Positions 12,011 to 16,257 of a stretch of 16,257 nucleotides of DNA are shown here, one piece after another; within the stretch, counting starts at the first letter, position 1; each line of letters opens with the position of its first letter. The DNA lies in assembly GCA_018061485.1 (NCBI GenBank), contig JAGOUA010000013.1, positions 1-16,257 on the forward strand. Direction: 5' to 3'. The stretch comes from Patescibacteria group bacterium. GTDB taxonomy: Bacteria > Patescibacteriota > Patescibacteriia > 2-12-FULL-60-25. The position numbers and the translations under genes are program-made. A model generated the notes under the pieces. It had not been told where the DNA came from and ran no database searches. It saw nothing but the letters and a program-made list of their open reading frames with translations.

Positions 12011-13366
12011 ATGCCTATCCTCAAAAAAGCGGCGAAAAAAGAAGAAGGAGCCGCCACTCCTCAGCCAACCAAAAAAGCCGCTCAGCCGATCGCTTTGTTG
12101 CGCGGGTTTCGTGATATCTTGCCGGCAGATTTAGCGCATCTTCGCCGCATTCAGGGGACGATTGCTCGTATCGCGGGAGCGTACGGTTTTCAGGAGATCG
12201 AGCTGCCTCTCGTAGAAGAAACGGCGCTCTTTGTGCGCGGCGTAGGAAAGGCGACGGACGTGGTTGAAAAAGAAATGTACACTTGGGAAACACCGGGGGG
12301 AGAATCGGTCTCGCTTCGCCCAGAAGGAACGGCGTCCGTTGTTCGTGCGTTTATTCAGCATGGCATGTTGAATCAACCGCAACCGGTGAAGTTGTGGTAC
12401 ACGGGGCCGATGTTTCGCTACGAACGTCCACAGGCGGGACGATTTCGTCAGTTTTACCAGTCCGGTCTTGAATGTATTGGTGAAGCGGATCCAATCGTGG
12501 ATGCGCAACTCGTCTTGATTTCGTATCTTGTGGCGAAAGAGTTGGGTATTGATTCCGTGGTGCGTATCAACTCGATTGGTACCCCCGAGGCTCGTACCAA
12601 CTATAAGAACGCTTTGGTTGCATACTTCCGTTCGAAGCGCGGCAAATTATCCGAAGAAGACAAGAAACGTCTTCTCAAGAATCCGCTTCGCTTGCTGGAC
12701 TCGAAAGACCCGGGCATGCAGGAGCTCAAGGCGGAAGCTCCACAAATGGTGGATTGGTTGGACGAAGAGTCGCGTCTCCACTTTACGCGTGTTCTCGAGT
12801 ATCTTGATGAGCTCGGTGTGCCGTATGAGCTTGATCCATATTTGGTGCGTGGTCTCGATTACTACACCAAAACGGTGTTTGAACTCTACGCCGCAAATGA
12901 CGATCAGGAGCTTGCACAGAGCGCGATTGCTGGCGGTGGTCGCTATGATGGACTGATTGAGACCTTGGGAGGACGTCCTACGTCTGCGGCGGGTTTAGCC
13001 TTTGGTCTTGATCGCTTACTCTCTCGTGTACGCGAGCAGGCGGCGCAACATCCGCAGCCTCCGCAAGCACAGGTTCAGGTCTTTCTTGCACAGCTGGGTG
13101 ATATGGGTCGTAAGCGCGCGCTCGCTCTGTTTGAAGAATTTCGTCAGGCGGGTATCACGGTGGGCGAAGCTCTTTCAAAAGCCTCAATCAAGTCTCAGAT
13201 GGAAGCGGCAAACAAGGCTGGAGCAAAGTGGGCCATTGTCGTTGGTCAAAAAGAAGTGCTTGATGGAACCGCGATTATTCGCGATATGGATGCCGGCACG
13301 CAAGAAATTGTTGATGTCAAAAAACTCATCCATGAAATTCGTAAAAAGATGGATCGATCGTCGTAA
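12011..13366 (+). CDS. hisS: Histidyl-tRNA synthetase
   Basis: Class II aminoacyl-tRNA synthetase that charges tRNA-His, such as the gene at 1696. The 451-residue protein has SLRPEGTAS (101-109), motif 2 GPMFRYERPQAGRFRQ (132-147), the HisA motif LVRGLDYYT (278-286), AGGGRYDGL (307-315) and motif 3 AAGLAFGLDRLL (326-337). A C-terminal anticodon-binding domain with VQVFLAQLGD and a final lysine-rich helix follows. About 26 residues at the N-terminus (KKAAKKEEGAATPQPTKKAA) precede the normal HisRS start near LLRGFRDILP. They are Lys/Ala/Pro-rich and likely disordered, and could aid RNA binding. Bacterial HisRS needs G-1:C73, which the tRNA here has. HisZ, the regulatory paralogue, is unlikely because all catalytic motifs are intact. 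Confidence 0.96.
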   Translation: MPILKKAAKKEEGAATPQPTKKAAQPIALLRGFRDILPADLAHLRRIQGTIARIAGAYGFQEIELPLVEETALFVRGVGKATDVVEKEMYTWETPGGESVSLRPEGTASVVRAFIQHGMLNQPQPVKLWYTGPMFRYERPQAGRFRQFYQSGLECIGEADPIVDAQLVLISYLVAKELGIDSVVRINSIGTPEARTNYKNALVAYFRSKRGKLSEEDKKRLLKNPLRLLDSKDPGMQELKAEAPQMVDWLDEESRLHFTRVLEYLDELGVPYELDPYLVRGLDYYTKTVFELYAANDDQELAQSAIAGGGRYDGLIETLGGRPTSAAGLAFGLDRLLSRVREQAAQHPQPPQAQVQVFLAQLGDMGRKRALALFEEFRQAGITVGEALSKASIKSQMEAANKAGAKWAIVVGQKEVLDGTAIIRDMDAGTQEIVDVKKLIHEIRKKMDRSS

Positions 13367-13370
13367 CTCC

Positions 13371-14225
13371 GTGACGCCCCAAAAAGGTCTAGGCTTTTTT
13401 GGGGTGTTTTTGTGTATTTTGTCACTTGGATCTGGGTGTACCGTACCCGTTCGTTGGGAGGATCCTGCGCAAGAAGGAGCGACGACATCTACGCAATCCG
13501 GGCAAGATGGTACTCCCGCGGCATGGTCGTGGCAGGTGGTAGAGCCGGGGGTTCGTCGGTTAGATGCCCGTGTCGCGAGTGGTGAAGCGGCGGCTCGTAT
13601 CCTTGTGTGGGAGTTCGATAAGAACGCTGGGTACGTGTGGGAGTTGGTGCGTCCAGATCAGGCGCTTTCGGTGGCGGCAACGGCAGAGCTGACGCAAGAA
13701 GACGGGATCTTTTTGAATGGTGGGTATTTTCATGCGGACGGCTCGCCTTCTGGATTGGTGCAGGTGGGTGGTGAGCGTTGGGGGAAGCGGCAATTCGATC
13801 CGGTAAGAAGCGGCTTTGTGGTCCTTGGAGACAGGCCCTTTCTCCTTGCCGGTACCGCCACCACAACGGGTATCACGGCCGATATTCTTCAATCGTATCC
13901 ATGGATCATCCGTAAAGGCGCGCATGGTTTTTCGCAAGAAACAGGCAATTATGCTCGCCGAACGTTTGTCGGAACGGATGTTCGTGGACGTTGGTATGTA
14001 GGTATCGTGCCGGATGAATCCGTGACGTTGTACCAACTTGGTCATCTCCTTCAAGCATTGCCGATCGAGTGGCGTGACGCCCTGAATCTTGACGGAGGGC
14101 CTTCGTCTGGATTGGTGGCGCGTATTCAAGGTGTTCAAGATCGAGAGAATTCCTTCGCGCCCGTTGCGTATGTGATCCGTGGACGCAAACGCGCTCTCCC
14201 TGAGACTCTTCAGGAAAAGCGCTAA
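13371..14225 (+). CDS. Lipoprotein with phosphodiester glycosidase-like (DUF2233/NAGPA) domain
   Basis: A 284-residue exported protein. The N-terminus GLGFFGVFLCILSLGSGC is a lipoprotein-type signal peptide ending at Cys23, though the residue at -3 is Gly, not Leu. A linker rich in Thr, Gln and Gly follows, then a DUF2233/NAGPA domain: DGIFLNGGYFHADGSPSGLV, SGFVVLGDRPF, RRTFVGTDVRGRWYVGIV and ALNLDGGPSSGLVAR. This family includes the enzyme that uncovers mannose-6-phosphate and bacterial glycosidases acting on phosphodiester-linked sugars; the bacterial substrate is unknown. The start is uncertain: GTG 13371 lies 4 nt after the hisS stop, while ATG 13332 would overlap hisS by 35 nt and add 13 residues with more positive charge. 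The signal-peptide codons also form a terminator-like hairpin. Confidence 0.85.
   Translation: MTPQKGLGFFGVFLCILSLGSGCTVPVRWEDPAQEGATTSTQSGQDGTPAAWSWQVVEPGVRRLDARVASGEAAARILVWEFDKNAGYVWELVRPDQALSVAATAELTQEDGIFLNGGYFHADGSPSGLVQVGGERWGKRQFDPVRSGFVVLGDRPFLLAGTATTTGITADILQSYPWIIRKGAHGFSQETGNYARRTFVGTDVRGRWYVGIVPDESVTLYQLGHLLQALPIEWRDALNLDGGPSSGLVARIQGVQDRENSFAPVAYVIRGRKRALPETLQEKR
13377..13411 (+). terminator. Terminator-like hairpin after hisS, inside the next gene's signal peptide
   Basis: CCCCAAAAA (13377-13385) pairs with TTTTTGGGG (13396-13404), followed by TGTTTTTG. It starts 10 nt after the hisS stop. Because it also codes for part of the lipoprotein signal sequence, it may reduce read-through into that gene. 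Confidence 0.55.
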
Positions 14226-14252
14226 TCGCGTGAGCTTATGTGTATCTATGTG

Positions 14253-16257
14253 CTACGACGCCTGCTCAACGGGCGTTTTTCGTAAAAGAAGCTTTGTTCG
14301 TTCATAGGCTCGTTGACGCAGTTTATGGGAACGTCGCCAGCCTTCTGTCGCGAGAAGCGTTCCTCCCACGATACCGAGTGGCAGCCATGGCTGGGTGTTC
14401 ATGGGTGTGTCGAGCGTTGCTTGGGCGGCGGCAATGGGAGCGCGTGTCAGGGTGGTGATATCTTGTGCGCGTTGGGGAAGGAGGGCGACAGTTTCTTGCC
14501 GAGGGTCGTAGAGTCCTCGCACACGAATGACGTCACCTTTTTGGAGTCGTCCAGCACGATACCCAAGCGCTTTTGGAAGGGTGATCTGTACCACGTCGCC
14601 TTTTGATGTATCAAGAAGGAGGCTACTCGTCCTGATCTCTTGCACGGTGCCTTCTATCTCCGTATGGCTCCAACCGTCTTCTAGCGCGGGGGCTGGCAGT
14701 GGAAGATCGCGCAAGGGAAACGCCTCTTCTTCGGTAGATCCAATCGCAGTCCATGTGTCTTGCGCGCCTTGTTTTAACAAGATACCGCTATCATTCCACG
14801 AAAGTGTGCCGGTGAGTTCAATGACAGTGCCTCGCACAGGAGAGGGCTGCTTAGACGTGCCTTGCACAAGCAAGCCTTTTCCATCTGGATTCAAGAGAAC
14901 GAATTTTTGTGCGCCGACAAGCTTTGGCGCATTTCCAACAAGGCCCGTGAGGCGAACGCGTACACCGTTGCGTGTTTCATGCTCGCGAAGAAGGGTGTCC
15001 ATAGAAACGAGAGGGATAACGGGTGATTGAGCAGAAGGTGTTTTTTCTTTAGATGAAGACGCTGTCTTTTTTGCGGTTGACGTTTTTGCTGGCGCGGGAG
15101 GCTTTGTGGCTTTGGTCGTTGTTGAGGCCTTGGCCATTGTTGAGGGCTTCGTCGCCGCCGATGTTTTTGCTGTATATAAGAGAGCGGTTGATGTTGCGAG
15201 AGGGGTGGTAAGAGGAGTTGTGACAGTTGCGCTTGTTGGTACTGATGAGGGCGATGGCGTAGGCGGAGGGGTTGTAGGAGGGGGTGCGGGTTTCGTAGCG
15301 GTTGATGCGAGGGGCGTTGCCTCCGGCGATTGAGTGGGTGAAGCGGCTGCAAGAGGGGTTTCTTCTATGGGGGTGTAGAGCGGCGGAAGGTCTACCCATT
15401 CAATGGTCATGGTCGGCGCTTCTTCGGTAAGCGCCTCTTCTGGCAGTTCTGGAGGAGCTGTGCTCGCTATTTGCCAGTCGCTTTCACAACTTGTTCGTCG
15501 CCACACTTCGCCTCGAGTGGTTTTTGTATACGTCACGTGTTCATGAAGCGACCCATCTGCTCGCGCGATACTCACGCTGTCGCCATCGTTATTCAGACGG
15601 GCGCTTTTTAGCTCGTATCGAAGCGTTTGTGTCGCTTCATCCCACAGGAGAAGGGTGCTTGGCGAGATCTTTACGAGGGATGACTGCGCGTCGGCGATCG
15701 ACCAGTTGAGGAGGCGATGACTTGATGAGGGTGTGAGTCCATAGAAGGCGATCCACTCGCGCCCCTCTTCGGGATACGGTGCAATCATGGCGAGACAGAT
15801 CATGGGCGGATCTTCGGTCGGCGCTTCTGGACTGGGTAATAGAGGGGGCGGTGGCGGCTCTGGCGGCGGTGTGGAGGGCGGCGGCTCTAAGACGGGTGGA
15901 GGCGTGGGAGATGGTTCCGTTGACGATGGGGTCGGGATTTCATCTAGCAGGGGCTCTGTTGAGGTAGGAACGAGGGGCGGGCTTGAGGAAGGTACGAGAA
16001 TCTCGAGGGGTGCGAGCTCTTCTACGACTAGAACCGTGCTTGTGGGAGTGACAGGTAGATCTTCGATGGCAAGCGGCTCTAAAACGGTCGACGAGGGGGT
16101 TTCTAGGATGAACGGCGCTTCTTCTTGTGCAGTACTCTCCAGTAAAGGGAGAGGGGTGGTACTGGATGTTTCCGTAGCGATTACGGTGAGGGGCGGAACG
16201 GAAACAAGCGGAAAGGTGAGGATGAGGGCGATGCTCGATCGCCAGAAAGAAGAGTGT
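14253..16257 (-). CDS. Exported lamin-tail-domain protein with OB-fold-like domains and C-terminal anchor (5' end outside window)
   Basis: The frame is open from the window edge to TAG 14253-14255, giving 667 residues; only the first codons are missing, because a signal peptide is already visible (SSFWRSSIALILTFPLVSV). Next is a Pro/Thr/Glu/Leu spacer to about 150 with runs such as EPPPPPLLP. A lamin-tail-like domain spans about 152-254 (PYPEEGREWIAFYG, LLNWSIADA, ARLNNDGDSVSIARADGS). A second Pro/Ala/Thr/Ser/Lys spacer covers about 301-413. Two OB-fold-like units follow at about 418-503 (NGVRVRLTGLVG, GTVIELTGTLSW) and 530-601 (TEIEGTVQEI, GDVIRVRGLYD). A hydrophobic segment (623-638) and a basic tail come last. 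Lamin-tail domains occur in many CPR surface or DNA-related proteins; the role here is unknown. Nucleic-acid or sugar binding at the cell surface would fit. Confidence 0.85.
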   Translation of the reverse strand, partial: HSSFWRSSIALILTFPLVSVPPLTVIATETSSTTPLPLLESTAQEEAPFILETPSSTVLEPLAIEDLPVTPTSTVLVVEELAPLEILVPSSSPPLVPTSTEPLLDEIPTPSSTEPSPTPPPVLEPPPSTPPPEPPPPPLLPSPEAPTEDPPMICLAMIAPYPEEGREWIAFYGLTPSSSHRLLNWSIADAQSSLVKISPSTLLLWDEATQTLRYELKSARLNNDGDSVSIARADGSLHEHVTYTKTTRGEVWRRTSCESDWQIASTAPPELPEEALTEEAPTMTIEWVDLPPLYTPIEETPLAAASPTQSPEATPLASTATKPAPPPTTPPPTPSPSSVPTSATVTTPLTTPLATSTALLYTAKTSAATKPSTMAKASTTTKATKPPAPAKTSTAKKTASSSKEKTPSAQSPVIPLVSMDTLLREHETRNGVRVRLTGLVGNAPKLVGAQKFVLLNPDGKGLLVQGTSKQPSPVRGTVIELTGTLSWNDSGILLKQGAQDTWTAIGSTEEEAFPLRDLPLPAPALEDGWSHTEIEGTVQEIRTSSLLLDTSKGDVVQITLPKALGYRAGRLQKGDVIRVRGLYDPRQETVALLPQRAQDITTLTRAPIAAAQATLDTPMNTQPWLPLGIVGGTLLATEGWRRSHKLRQRAYERTKLLLRKTPVEQAS
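14258..14280 (+). terminator. Terminator of the DUF2233 lipoprotein gene
   Basis: ACGCCT (14258-14263) pairs with GGGCGT (14271-14276), with a 7-nt loop, followed by a run of T. It lies 32 nt after the lipoprotein stop and inside the last codons of the convergent leftward gene. Confidence 0.65.

Noticed and set aside
14891..15400. Several minus- and plus-strand frames with Pro/Gln/Arg- or Val/Gly-rich products
   Set aside because: They are shadows of the low-complexity Pro/Thr/Ala/Lys spacer of the lamin-tail protein.
1..16257. CRISPR array, insertion sequence or transposase, rRNA
   Set aside because: No regularly spaced repeats, transposase motifs, terminal inverted repeats or rRNA signatures were seen on either strand.

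Overview
The window looks like a chromosomal piece from a small-genome bacterium, most likely Candidatus Patescibacteria (CPR), Parcubacteria-like. The reasons are compact, tightly packed genes, few Shine-Dalgarno sites, a lamin-tail-domain surface protein with proline-rich spacers, a DUF2233 lipoprotein and several lineage-restricted hypothetical genes. The phylum is inferred from gene style; no 16S rRNA gene or marker phylogeny is available here.

Left part (1-1870). The 3' end of smc runs in from the left edge. Rightward smc converges with leftward rpsP (ribosomal protein S16) across a structured intergenic segment and an rpsP terminator. Divergent from rpsP is a 118-residue hypothetical gene. 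A complete tRNA-His(GTG) gene with its own promoter and terminator follows.

Accessory part (about 1780-5340). This stretch is visibly A+T-richer and starts right behind tRNA-His. It holds a 2-phosphoglycerate-kinase-like P-loop gene, a leftward membrane-anchored hypothetical gene, a SAM-dependent methyltransferase broken by a frameshift at a run of eight G, a QueD/PTPS-family gene 3 nt downstream of it, and a two-helix membrane protein. An 87-nt direct repeat (about 90% identical) lies behind the first kinase gene and again behind queD. The second copy carries a 13-nt exact match to the tRNA-His 3' end and its flank, so the segment may be an island inserted at the tRNA.

Core part (5417-14225). 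A second small P-loop kinase, a leftward 218-residue hypothetical gene, enolase, then miaB-miaA-EVE-hypothetical (overlaps of 4 nt or gaps under 10 nt, clearly cotranscribed), then signal peptidase I and histidyl-tRNA synthetase. A DUF2233/phosphodiester-glycosidase-like lipoprotein gene begins 4 nt after hisS, and its signal-peptide codons also form a terminator-like hairpin. Themes are tRNA modification and charging (miaB, miaA, hisS, tRNA-His, possibly queD), glycolysis and protein export.

Right edge (14253-16257). A leftward gene encodes a large exported protein: signal peptide, long proline-rich spacer, lamin-tail domain, Pro/Thr/Ala/Lys-rich spacer, two OB-fold-like domains, C-terminal membrane segment. 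Only the first few codons are missing.

The two observations I would check first are the tRNA-His-associated repeats with their candidate island, and a recurring promoter geometry (-35, 17 nt, -10, 6 nt, ATG) before five genes, which predicts leaderless mRNAs.
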